NCBI RefSeq assembly: GCF_000382385.1
Contig: NZ_KB908319.1
Span: 186,001-250,000 of the forward strand
From: Segatella maculosa DSM 19339 = JCM 15638
Lineage (GTDB): Bacteria > Bacteroidota > Bacteroidia > Bacteroidales > Bacteroidaceae
Length of the DNA stretch: 64,000 nt
Direction: 5' to 3'
The position numbers were made by a program, and so were the translations under genes. The notes below the pieces were generated by a model. The model was not told the origin of the DNA. It searched no databases and saw only the letters and a program-made list of their open reading frames with translations. This document shows, one piece after another, positions 9,189 through 18,000 of this stretch (position 1 is the stretch's first letter; every line of letters begins with the position of its first letter).

Positions 9189-11036
9189 TTAGTTTTCAAA
9201 GTCAATTTCATGGTCAAGGTTGTCAATGAAGTCGTCAAGGACGTGCTTTTCGACATCGCCCATGGCATATTCCTTCTCGGCATCCTTGCGTATCTCGGCT
9301 ATCCACGCACGTCGAGCGTGCACGTAGTCTTCGCGGATTCGTGCCTCATCTGCATCGGTAATCTCTGTCAGATGATAGTAATCGAGTATCAATTGATAAG
9401 TCCAAGCCCACTGATATTCGCGATAGTTGCGGTTGATTTCCTCAAAACGGTCGAGCACGTCCTGTATGGTTTCAATCTCTCCGTCCTTGATGTCGTCGAG
9501 CAAGCGTATCTCTTCACTTTCCGGAAGCAGCAGTCCGCTGAGGTCATTCCATTTACCTTGGCCTACGGTCGTGGTCGGAGGCTCTAACGCACCAAGGCTT
9601 TTTACGACGCGTTTTAGCACGGCTCCCATGTAGATGCGCAAGGCAATGTCGTAGTATTTGATGCCTTTATTGAGCGAACTTGGATTGATGACGTAGTTAT
9701 GATAGGTGTAGGAAGTGACGTTTTCGCCGCTAGCATCGAGCAGTTTCTCAAGGATTTTCTTGCCTTGAACAATCTCTCCGACCGAGAAAGGCGACAGCCA
9801 ATCGAAGTTGACGATGCTCTTTTGACTGCCTGAAGGACGCACATCACGCTTCGGCCATTTGCGAATATCGCGATAAAGACCAACGGTTGTGATGTTCCTT
9901 CCGGGCGAAAGATACATCGTATCTCCATAAGCTATCAGGTAAGAAAAGGGCAGATTGCGCGTGTCGGGGTGGTACATCAGCTTGCCAAAACACACGGAAA
10001 AGGTCCCGATATTGGCCGGCATGAGCACGTAAGCTCCACTGGCAGTCTTCGTTCCGCGCTCCAAAATGCCATAGTGCATGGGGCCCATCTTGTAGGCATG
10101 ATTGCTGAAATTGGTCGCACTTCCAGCGTTATAGAATGAGAACTGACCGCCGATGAGCAAGCTACTCTTATGGTGACTGGCTGTGAACGGACCGCAGAAT
10201 GCCGCGCAAGCCTCGCCATTGCTCATGTAAGAATTGGCGAAGAAGACGCTCGAAGAAGCCGTAAAACCGTTACTGATTTGGCAGGCTTCGCCCACGAAAC
10301 AATCCTGCATCTTCACACTGTTGATGATACTTGAGCCTTCACTTATAATTGAATTCTCGCAGATAACACCTGTCCCTATATACACATTTGAGGCAGGTGA
10401 ACTCAGAATGGTGCAGTCGCTGAGGCGCGCGGCCCCGTTGATTTCGCAGTCATCATGGATAACCGTGTTGGTAATCTCTTTGGTATTGACAATCTTTACG
10501 TTGTTTCCTATGGACGCTTGGTCATGCCGGTTACGTGCAATCTCCTCATTGATAAGTCGTCGGATGGCATCTTTAAGGGGCTTGTCATGGAAATGCTTCA
10601 CCATGAAAGCGGCGAACTGGCTGTTGAGATCGCTGAAGAGTATCACGTTGCCGTCGCCCACTTCATTGAGCACGGAGATGAGGTTGCCCTCGCCGTAAGT
10701 CGCCCCATCGGTGGTTTCCATCGAACTGACGTTGCTGATATAGCAGCCGTCGCCGATGGTATAGTTGTTGATGTAGTTGCCGATGTTCTCTATCAGGCAG
10801 TTATCACCAATGCTGACGTTGCGCAAAGTGGCGTTATTGATACCCGAATGTTTCAGAAAACCCCGGCTCACTTCGATGTTCTTGTCGAAGTCACCGATAC
10901 GGATTTCACCATAAAGCATCACACGGTGCATGTAATTAGGCTTGAAATCCTCTGACACATACACGTTTGTCCAGTCCTCGGCCCAGCAGTTACGGTCTTC
11001 GAGAACCCTTATTTCTTCATCAGTTAGTTGTCGCAT
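9189..11036 (-). CDS. DUF4954 family protein, left-handed beta-helix
   Basis: Protein of 615 residues that I place in the Bacteroidetes DUF4954 family. From about residue 40 to 300 it shows imperfect hexapeptide repeats (for example VSIGDNCLIENIGNYI and IGTGVICENSIISEGS), the signature of a left-handed parallel beta-helix as in sugar acyl- and nucleotidyltransferases. A mixed region with GGQFSFYNAGSATNF follows, and the C-terminal 100 residues are charged and helical. No signal peptide, so cytoplasmic. Its reaction is not known to me. It lies 35 bases after hflX and 4 bases before the protease gene, so the three are probably co-transcribed. Confidence 0.75.
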   Translation of the reverse strand: MRQLTDEEIRVLEDRNCWAEDWTNVYVSEDFKPNYMHRVMLYGEIRIGDFDKNIEVSRGFLKHSGINNATLRNVSIGDNCLIENIGNYINNYTIGDGCYISNVSSMETTDGATYGEGNLISVLNEVGDGNVILFSDLNSQFAAFMVKHFHDKPLKDAIRRLINEEIARNRHDQASIGNNVKIVNTKEITNTVIHDDCEINGAARLSDCTILSSPASNVYIGTGVICENSIISEGSSIINSVKMQDCFVGEACQISNGFTASSSVFFANSYMSNGEACAAFCGPFTASHHKSSLLIGGQFSFYNAGSATNFSNHAYKMGPMHYGILERGTKTASGAYVLMPANIGTFSVCFGKLMYHPDTRNLPFSYLIAYGDTMYLSPGRNITTVGLYRDIRKWPKRDVRPSGSQKSIVNFDWLSPFSVGEIVQGKKILEKLLDASGENVTSYTYHNYVINPSSLNKGIKYYDIALRIYMGAVLKRVVKSLGALEPPTTTVGQGKWNDLSGLLLPESEEIRLLDDIKDGEIETIQDVLDRFEEINRNYREYQWAWTYQLILDYYHLTEITDADEARIREDYVHARRAWIAEIRKDAEKEYAMGDVEKHVLDDFIDNLDHEIDFEN

Positions 11037-11071
11037 GGCAGTAATTCAAAATTCATAATTCATTATCGGGC

Positions 11072-12319
11072 TTATTCTACCTCCGGATACAGAAAGTCAT
11101 TATACGGATATTTCTGCACATGAAGCTCGCGTACCTTTTTATATAGCGTCTCACGGAACGCTTCCACGTTCAGTTTCTCCTTGGCACTGATGAACATACA
11201 ACTCTCGTCGAGGCGTGCCATCCATGTCTTTTTCAAGTCTTCCAAGGTGATGTTCTCACGCGTTTCGGGCGTGAGGTCGTCCTCATCTTTCTCTGTCCAG
11301 CGGTAATTGTCAATCTTGTTGAAGACTATCATCGATGGCTTTTCGTTGCAACCCAAGTCGGCAAGCGTCCGTTCAACCACTTGTATCTGCTCTTCAAAGT
11401 CAGGGTGTGAGAGGTCTACCACATGCAACAGCAGATCGGCTTCGCGCACCTCGTCGAGCGTGCTCTTGAAAGAGTCGACAAGGTCTGTGGGAAGTTTGCG
11501 AATAAACCCGACGGTATCGGCCAACAAGAACGGCAGATTCTCGATGACTACCTTGCGGACCGTGGTATCAAGCGTGGCAAAGAGTTTGTTCTCGGCAAAC
11601 ACTTCGCTCTTGGAAAGCAGGTTCATAATGGTGCTTTTGCCCACGTTCGTATAGCCCACGAGAGCCACACGAATCAGTCGTCCGCGGTTCTTTCGCTGTG
11701 TGGTCTTTTGTTTGTCAATCTCAAGAAGGCGCTGTTTAAGCAACGTGATGCGCTGAAGAATGATACGACGGTCCATCTCCAGCTGCGTCTCTCCCGGGCC
11801 ACGCAGTCCCACGGAGCCTTTACCACCACCCGAACCCGAGCCACCTCCTTGGCGTTCCAAGTGGGTCCAGAGTCGTTGAAGCCGTGGAAGCATGTAGCGA
11901 TATTGCGCCAGTTCCACCTGCGTCTTGGCGTTGGCCGTCTGTGCACGCATGGCGAAGATATCGAGAATGAGCGACGTTCGGTCGAGTATCTTTACTTTCA
12001 GTTCGTTCTCTATATTACGTATTTGCTTGGCTGAAAGCTCATCATCGAAGATAACCATACCGATAGGCTCCTCGTTCTCCGCGCAGTCTTCGATGTATTG
12101 TTTGATTTCCTCCAACTTACCCTTGCCCACATAGGTCACCGCGCTCGGCCCGTTCACCTTCTGCGTGAACCGCCTGACGGTCACCGCCCCGGCCGTGTCG
12201 GCAAGGAACTCCAGCTCGTCGAGGTATTCCTTCGTCTTGGCTTCGTTCTGTCCGTCAGTAATCAGCCCCACCAACACGGCAGTCTCGGCCTTCACTTCGG
12301 ATATAACAAATTCTTTCAT
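11072..12319 (-). CDS. hflX: GTPase HflX
   Basis: Ribosome-associated GTPase that in other bacteria binds the 50S subunit and splits stalled or heat-damaged ribosomes. The 415 residues have the HflX N-terminal domain (about 1-180), a glycine-rich linker (RQGGGSGSGGGKGSVGLRGP) and the G domain with P-loop GYTNVGKST, switch DTVGFIRKLP and specificity motif NKID. The start is the ATG at 12319; a TTG one codon upstream is also in frame but less likely. First gene of the hflX > DUF4954 > M16 operon, with a -7 box at 12348. Confidence 0.93.
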   Translation of the reverse strand: MKEFVISEVKAETAVLVGLITDGQNEAKTKEYLDELEFLADTAGAVTVRRFTQKVNGPSAVTYVGKGKLEEIKQYIEDCAENEEPIGMVIFDDELSAKQIRNIENELKVKILDRTSLILDIFAMRAQTANAKTQVELAQYRYMLPRLQRLWTHLERQGGGSGSGGGKGSVGLRGPGETQLEMDRRIILQRITLLKQRLLEIDKQKTTQRKNRGRLIRVALVGYTNVGKSTIMNLLSKSEVFAENKLFATLDTTVRKVVIENLPFLLADTVGFIRKLPTDLVDSFKSTLDEVREADLLLHVVDLSHPDFEEQIQVVERTLADLGCNEKPSMIVFNKIDNYRWTEKDEDDLTPETRENITLEDLKKTWMARLDESCMFISAKEKLNVEAFRETLYKKVRELHVQKYPYNDFLYPEVE

Positions 12320-12347
12320 CAATCGTGTCCCTATATATAATATGGTG

Positions 12348-12355
12348 CAAATTTA
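12348..12355 (-). promoter_or_regulatory. -7 box of the hflX promoter
   Basis: TAAATTTG on the minus strand matches TAnnTTTG, about 30 bases before the hflX start. A -33 box is not clear. Confidence 0.5.
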
Positions 12356-12487
12356 CGAAATTAGGCTGATAATCCGCATAAAGCGCCGAAGAATTTATAC
12401 GGAAAGAGAGCCGAGGCCGTCGCAAACGTTTGCGTAATTATTTGCACAATAAGCCCTGCGATTTTCCGGATATATCTCCCTTTTCCC

Positions 12488-12495
12488 TATCTTTG
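12488..12495 (+). promoter_or_regulatory. -7 box of an orphan promoter
   Basis: TATCTTTG matches TAnnTTTG; TTTT at 12462-12465 may stand in for the -33 box. The next thing downstream is a strong terminator, not a gene. Confidence 0.5.
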
Positions 12496-12501
12496 CACCG
12501 T

Positions 12502-12611
12502 ATGAATGATGTATGCAATCAAGATTTTCAATAAACATTAACTACATAAAGACAAACCTCTGAAACATTTCAAAGAAAGAAACGGTCCCGACGCGAAGTC
12601 GGGACCGTTTT
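12502..12611 (+). ncRNA. Candidate small RNA of about 110 nt
   Basis: Between the -7 box at 12488 and the terminator ending at 12611 lies a stretch of about 110 bases with no gene. It contains a small hairpin (TGAAA-CA-TTTCA near 12561) and the terminator stem. It sits between the divergent hflX and GH20 genes, neither of which needs a terminator here. A 10-codon reading frame (MNDVCNQDFQ) starts at 12502, so a tiny leaderless peptide is an alternative. No known RNA family was recognised. Confidence 0.45.
12581..12611 (+). terminator. Strong Rho-independent terminator between divergent genes
   Basis: AACGGTCCCGAC (12581-12592) pairs perfectly with GTCGGGACCGTT (12598-12609) around loop GCGAA; a run of T (12608-12611) follows. 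It lies inside the intergenic region upstream of the GH20 gene. Confidence 0.8.
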
Positions 12612-12704
12612 CTATGCCTACGGTCTACGTTCCCTGCCAGCCATTTCCCAAGCATTACCGGAAAATATAAGCACACAAGGGCACGGTATATCGTTTTTTT
12701 TCCG

Positions 12705-12712
12705 TATATTTG
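12705..12712 (+). promoter_or_regulatory. -7 box of the GH20 gene promoter
   Basis: TATATTTG matches TAnnTTTG. A run of eight T lies just before it, and the GH20 start is 53 bases downstream. Confidence 0.55.
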
Positions 12713-12765
12713 CCGTGAAAAATACAAACCATATAGATTAATACTTAAATTTAAGACAACATCAA

Positions 12766-14370
12766 ATGAAAAAAATGTTACTATCGGTGGCAATGATGAT
12801 GGCGACCCTCTCGCTGCATGCCACAGACGCGAATTATCAAGTAGTGCCACTTCCGCAAAGCATCATCGCCGAGAAAGGGGCCGCCTTTGTGCTCGACGGC
12901 AACACCACCGTCAGCGTAGTCGGCACCGACGAAGCCATGCTGCGCAACGCGGCATTCCTGAAGGAATACATTCGCGAGGCCACGGGCATCAATCCTACCG
13001 GAACGAACAAGAAAGCCGCCGCCATCACGCTCAAGCTCAACGCCAAGGTCGAGCAAGAAGAAGGCTACGTCATCACCGTGAAGGCCAAAGGCATCACCAT
13101 CGAAGGCAAAACACCGCGCGGCGTGTTCTACGGTGTGCAGACGCTCCGCAAGTCGTTGCCCTTGCAACAGGCACAAAGCGTCACCTTCCCCGCCGCACGC
13201 ATCGTCGACTATCCCCGCTTCGGCTACCGCGGAACGATGCTCGACTGCGGCCGCCACTACTTCAAGCCCGAATTCATCAAGGAATTCATCGACATGCTCG
13301 CACTCCACAACCTCAACACCTTCCACTGGCACCTCACCGAAGACCAAGGCTGGCGCGTGCAGATAGACCGTTACCCCAAGCTCACGGAAGTCGGCTCCAA
13401 GCGGGCACGCACCGTCATCGGACGCATCACCGGCATTTACGACGAGATACCCCACGGAGGCTTCTACACCAAGGACGAGATGCGCGACATCGTGAACTAT
13501 GCCGCCGAACGATACATCACCGTCATTCCCGAAATCGACGTGCCCGGCCACACGCAGAGCGTGCTCGCCTCCTACCCCGAGCTGGGCTGCACCGGAGGCC
13601 CCTACAAGGTGGGCGAGACATGGGGCGTATTCCCCGACATTCTATGCGCCGGAAACCCCAAGACCAACGAGTTCGTGCACAACGTGCTCGACGAAGTCCT
13701 CGACATCTTCCCCTCTAAGTATATCCACATCGGCGGCGACGAAGCCCCACGCGACCGATGGAAGAACTGCCCCCGCTGTCAGGCCGAAATCAAGCGGCTC
13801 GGCTTCAAAGGCGCACCTGGCACCTCGCCCGAGGCACAGCTCCGCATACACTTCATGAACCAAGTGGCCCAATACCTTGCCCAGAAAGGACGAAGCGTCA
13901 TCGGCTGGGACGAAATCCTCGAAGGCGACCTCGACAAGAGTGCCACCGTCATGAGCTGGCGCGGCGTCAAGGGCGGACTGCAGGCCGTGGAGCGCGGCCT
14001 CGACGTCGTGATGACACCGCGAGACTTCTGCTACCTCAACTACTATCAGAACAAAGACCGCAACCTGCTCCTCCGCGACGCCGAGCTCTTCATCGACAAG
14101 GCCTACGCCTACGACCCCGTGCCCGCCGACGCCTCGCCCGCGCTCAAGCAACACGTGAAGGGCATACAGGGCAACCTCTGGACCGAATACGTCATCTCGC
14201 GCGACCTTGCCTTCTACCAGCTCCTGCCCCGCGCCGCCGCAATCGCCGAGACGGGCTGGACGGAGAACGACAAGAAAGACTTCGCATCGTTCAAGCAGCG
14301 CATGCGCAACCTCAACACCCACTACAAGCAGTTCGGCTGGAACACCTGCCAAGACATCTACAAGAAATAA
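12766..14370 (+). CDS. Beta-N-acetylhexosaminidase, GH20
   Basis: Secreted glycosidase that removes terminal GlcNAc or GalNAc using the substrate's acetamido group. The 534 residues have a signal peptide (MKKMLLSVAMMMATLSLHA), an N-terminal GH20b domain (about 20-145) and the GH20 barrel. The barrel shows FHWHLTEDQGWR, the catalytic pair D325-E326 in HIGGDEAPR, WDEILEG and GNLWTEYV. No lipobox, so probably periplasmic. Single gene, not in an obvious operon, with a hairpin at 14476. Base composition is very high in GC (43 of 60 at 14101-14160, hand count), which gives long false reading frames on both strands. It may act with the GH18 and GH3 enzymes of locus 2, but that is inference. Confidence 0.93.
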   Translation: MKKMLLSVAMMMATLSLHATDANYQVVPLPQSIIAEKGAAFVLDGNTTVSVVGTDEAMLRNAAFLKEYIREATGINPTGTNKKAAAITLKLNAKVEQEEGYVITVKAKGITIEGKTPRGVFYGVQTLRKSLPLQQAQSVTFPAARIVDYPRFGYRGTMLDCGRHYFKPEFIKEFIDMLALHNLNTFHWHLTEDQGWRVQIDRYPKLTEVGSKRARTVIGRITGIYDEIPHGGFYTKDEMRDIVNYAAERYITVIPEIDVPGHTQSVLASYPELGCTGGPYKVGETWGVFPDILCAGNPKTNEFVHNVLDEVLDIFPSKYIHIGGDEAPRDRWKNCPRCQAEIKRLGFKGAPGTSPEAQLRIHFMNQVAQYLAQKGRSVIGWDEILEGDLDKSATVMSWRGVKGGLQAVERGLDVVMTPRDFCYLNYYQNKDRNLLLRDAELFIDKAYAYDPVPADASPALKQHVKGIQGNLWTEYVISRDLAFYQLLPRAAAIAETGWTENDKKDFASFKQRMRNLNTHYKQFGWNTCQDIYKK

Positions 14371-14475
14371 CCCCCGTGACGGCCACGAGCGTCCTGTCCT
14401 GAACGCCCCACGCTGTCAGTACATCAACAAGAGAATCCCCCCGCTGTCCGCCTCGGCGGGCACGCCTATCAAGCG

Positions 14476-14504
14476 AAAGGGTCGGTGCGCAGCGCCGGCC
14501 CTTT
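14476..14504 (+). terminator. Hairpin after the GH20 gene
   Basis: AAAGGGTCGG (14476-14485) pairs with CCGGCCCTTT (14495-14504), one mismatch, with TCC following. It lies about 105 bases after the stop; the T tract is weak. Confidence 0.45.
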
Positions 14505-14658
14505 CCTGCGTTTATCCCCCACCCGCTCCCAACGCTGCATCAATCCGCCCGCCGAAACCTTGCCGACTGCCCGCAAGGAAGGCCTCCCCTGCCTTTCATT
14601 ATAGGACAACGTGCCCATGAGCAATACATCTCCTATCGACCTGCTATAAGGATTCCTG

Positions 14659-14748
14659 ATTTCCCACCGCGGTGAGAAATATTTTTCACCACGGTGGGAA
14701 GAATTTTTCACTGCGGTGGGAAATATTTTTCACCGCGGTGAAAAATCG
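14659..14748. repeat. Four-copy 22-bp palindromic tandem array
   Basis: Four units with exact 22-base spacing (ACC of each unit at 14666, 14688, 14710 and 14732). Each carries CACCGCGGTG or a one-base variant, itself a palindrome, joined by GAAATATTTTT or a close variant. Any two neighbours can pair. It lies between the GH20 gene and the 45-bp array. No spacers, so not CRISPR. Confidence 0.85.
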
Positions 14749-14771
14749 GACATCCTACTACCAAACGACAA

Positions 14772-14935
14772 GGAGTCCCTATATGAAGCGGCTTACATCT
14801 ACGTTAGGAAAGGCAAGGAGTCCCTATATGAAGGGGCTTACATCTACGTTAGGAAAGGAAAGGCGTCCCGATATGAAGCGGCTTGCATCTACGTTAGGAA
14901 AGGCAAGGAGTCCCGATATGAAAGGCTTGTAGCTG
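14772..14935. repeat. 45-bp tandem repeat, about 3.6 copies
   Basis: Units beginning GGAGTCCCTATATGAAG start at 14772, 14817, 14862 and 14907, an exact 45-base period; the core TACATCTACGTTAGGAAAGG is nearly unchanged and the last copy decays. Because 45 is a multiple of 3, two plus-strand frames stay open and would encode 15-residue repeats, but no ribosome site or family match was seen. Confidence 0.85.
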
Positions 14936-15063
14936 CACAGGGAAAGAAAAGCCCCTTCCCTTTAGAAGCGAGGGGGAAGGGGCTTGCGGACAGGGTGGCC
15001 TTGCGTTAGCGGCGAACGGCCCGAAGGTGGCGACGAAGGACCGGTGGGCGGGAGGCGGCGTGG

Positions 15064-18000
15064 CTACTTTCCGAAGCGACTCTTGTATTGCGAGGGCGTG
15101 AGGCCGTACATTTCGGCGAAGTAACGCGAGAAGTAGCGCGGGTTGTTGAAGCCCACTTGATAGGCAATCTCGCTGACGCTGCGCTGGCTCTTGCGCAAGA
15201 GTTGCTCGGCATGGCGCAGGCGTATGTTGCGAATGAACTCGGAGGGCGTGATGCCCGTCACGGCGGTCAGTCGCTTGTAGAGCTGCACGCGCGACATGCC
15301 GAGCGAGGCACTCAGGGTTTCGACGCTGATATCGGCGTCGGAGAGATGGTCTTCGATGTAGTCGGTGGCTGCCTTCACGAGCTTCTCGTCCATCGACGTG
15401 ATGTCCATCTGCCTTATCTTGGGTTCGATGCGGCTGTTCTGCGGTCCTTCGTGCCACTTGATGAGGTTCCTGATGCGCAGCTCCAGCAGTTCCATGTCAA
15501 AGGGCTTCGCGATGTAGTCGTCGGCTCCGGCCCGCAGTTCTTCCAAACCATTCGCGTCGGAGGCGCGGGCCGTCAGCATGATGAAGGGAATGGGGGCGGT
15601 GTTGCGGTCGTCTTTGAGGGCTTTGCACAGCGCGTGGCCGTCCATTCGGGGCATCACGGCGTCGCAGAGTATGGCGTCGGGCCTGCGCTCTGCCACGCGT
15701 TCGAGGGCTTCGGTGCCGTCGTGGGCCACGCGCACGTTGAACTTCGCCGACAGTTCTTCGGCCATGAAGGCGAGGAACTCCTCGGAGTCGTCGACCACGA
15801 GCAGGTCGTGCCGTGGGCTTTCCGCCGGCGGTGGTGCGGTGGTGTCCTGCGTTTGGGCAGCAACGTCGGGCACTTCGCGGGGCATGCTCGGCACGTTGCG
15901 CACGGGAAGGTAGAAGATGAAGACCGAGCCGCCGCCGGGGTTGTCGGCAACGGAGACCGAACCGCCGTGCATCTCGACGAACTTCTTCACGAGGCTCAGG
16001 CCGATGCCGCTTCCTTTGGCATCGTCTTCGGCCGTGCCCGGAGCCTGATAGAAGCGTTCGAAGACGTGCGCCTTGTCGGCATCGGCAATGCCTTTCCCCG
16101 TGTCGCTCACCTTCACTTCGAGCCGGTCTTCCTGCGCAGGGCCCGCTTCTTGGCGCGGAACGAGGCGCAGGGCCACGTCGATGCGTCCGCCTTCGGGCGT
16201 GAACTTGTAGGCGTTCGAGAGCAGGTTGTTCATCACTTTGCGCAGTTTGTCGTCGTCGAACGGCATCATCAGCGTTTCGACGGAGCTATAGAAGGTGAGC
16301 GACACCGGCTTTTCCATCAGCTCATCGAACGTTTGACAGATGACGCGGACGAACTCTACGACGTCTCCCGTGACCAATGTCAAGCGGCGATAGTCTTCGT
16401 CCAGCTTCCTGAAGTCGAGCACTTGGTTCACCAATCCCAGCAGTCGGCTGCCGTTGCGGAGCATCAGTTGCAGTTTTCTCTTCTTGGTTTCGTCTTGCTC
16501 CTTACCTATCAAAGCCGAGAGCGGCGACAGTATCAACGAGAGTGGCGTGCGCAGTTCGTGGCTGACATTGGCAAAGAAATCAAGCTTCATGCGGTCGAGT
16601 CGTCGTGCTTGTTCGGCCTCGCGCCTCACTTGTTCAAGCATCAGCCGGTCGTGTGCCCGCCGGATAAGCACCCTGCTGACGTAATAACACAGCAGCATGA
16701 CGAGCAACATGTAGCCGAGGAACGCCCATGTCGAGAGGTAGAAGGGCGGACGTATGCGAATGTTCAGCCGGCTTACCTCGCTGCTTTGCGTGCCGTCGGC
16801 GTTGACCACCTTCACTTCGAGCGTGTAACTGCCGGCAGATAGGTTGGTGAACGTGACGGCCGGCATGCCGTCGGCAGTCAACAACCACTTGTCGTCGAAG
16901 CCTTTCAGGCGATAAAGGAAGCGACTCTTATTGGGAATCTTGATGGCGTCGGACGCCAACTGAATGGTAAAGGCATTCTCGGAATGAGCCAATGTGAGTT
17001 CACCTCCGTCGTGCAGCTCCTCATTCAAGATGACCCGCCCGCTATAAGCATCGCCAACGCGCAGCGGTTCGTTGAAGATGAGTAGGCCGGAAAATAAAGC
17101 CTTGGCCGGATAAGCATAATTCCTGCCACGCTGCGGAGGCAGGATATCGATGCCGTCTTGCCCACCCACGACGACATTCCCATTGCGGCAAAGGCAGATG
17201 GCTCGGCTGTTGAATTGCCTGCTTTGCAGACCTTCGGTGTCAGAATAGTTGGTTACGAAGAAGCTCCACACGCCGTTTTCCCGTGCAGGCACCACATGTG
17301 AGATGCCTTTATCAGTGGCCACCCAAAGCGAATGGGCCGCATCTTCGACGACAGAGCAGGCAGCCACGCCCCGAACGCCTGCAAACAAAGACACCTCTTC
17401 CACGCGGTCGGTCTGCAAATCATACACCGAAAGACCCGAAGAAGCGGCATTCCACAACAGCCCCCGCGTGTCTACGAGCAACTGGTTGATGGACGAAACG
17501 GCAAAACGTCGGCCCGAACGCATCTTGTCATACTTGATAATCTTATGTGTGCGCACGTTCAACACGGAATATTCCTTCTCATGTGCCATAACGATATTCC
17601 CCTGCGCGTCGAACGAAAGAGAAAGAATGAAATCGGAAGACAGGCCCGAATTGTGCGTGTTATAAGTGACAAAGCGGCCCGTCTGCGGGTTCATCACCTG
17701 CAAACCGCCGCCCAATGTGCCAATGATGATGTTGCCCTCGGCGTCCGTTTCCAATGCCCAGACATTGTCATTCGCAAGCTCTCCCTTGCCTCCCGTGGCC
17801 CTGTAGGCCGTGAAATGACCGTTTTTGTAACGCGAAAGTCCGCCGTCGAACGAGCCAAACCACAGCGAACCGTCTTTTCCTACCGTGCTGCTGACGACGA
17901 TATCGCTGCCCAAGCCCGTCTGTGCAGCCCGAAACCATCGCCGACTGCCCGTAGACGGGTCGTAAACCACGATGCCCCGGTCGTTCGTTCCACACCATAA

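Noticed and set aside
9185..9283. Upstream extension of the M16 protease frame
   Set aside because: It would overlap the DUF4954 gene, has no signal peptide and is repetitive (SLTTSLTTLTM).
12781..14402. Several 200-260-codon frames overlapping the GH20 gene on both strands
   Set aside because: They are a by-product of high GC and lack signal, motifs and ribosome sites; the GH20 frame has all catalytic motifs.
14659..14935. Repeat arrays as a CRISPR locus
   Set aside because: Units are directly adjacent with no unique spacers, and no cas gene is in the window. The same holds for 55536 and 56884.
15088..16842. 584-codon plus-strand reading frame opposite the HTCS gene
   Set aside because: It mirrors the GC-rich kinase and regulator domains, shows no family motif, and the minus-strand gene has all its domains intact.
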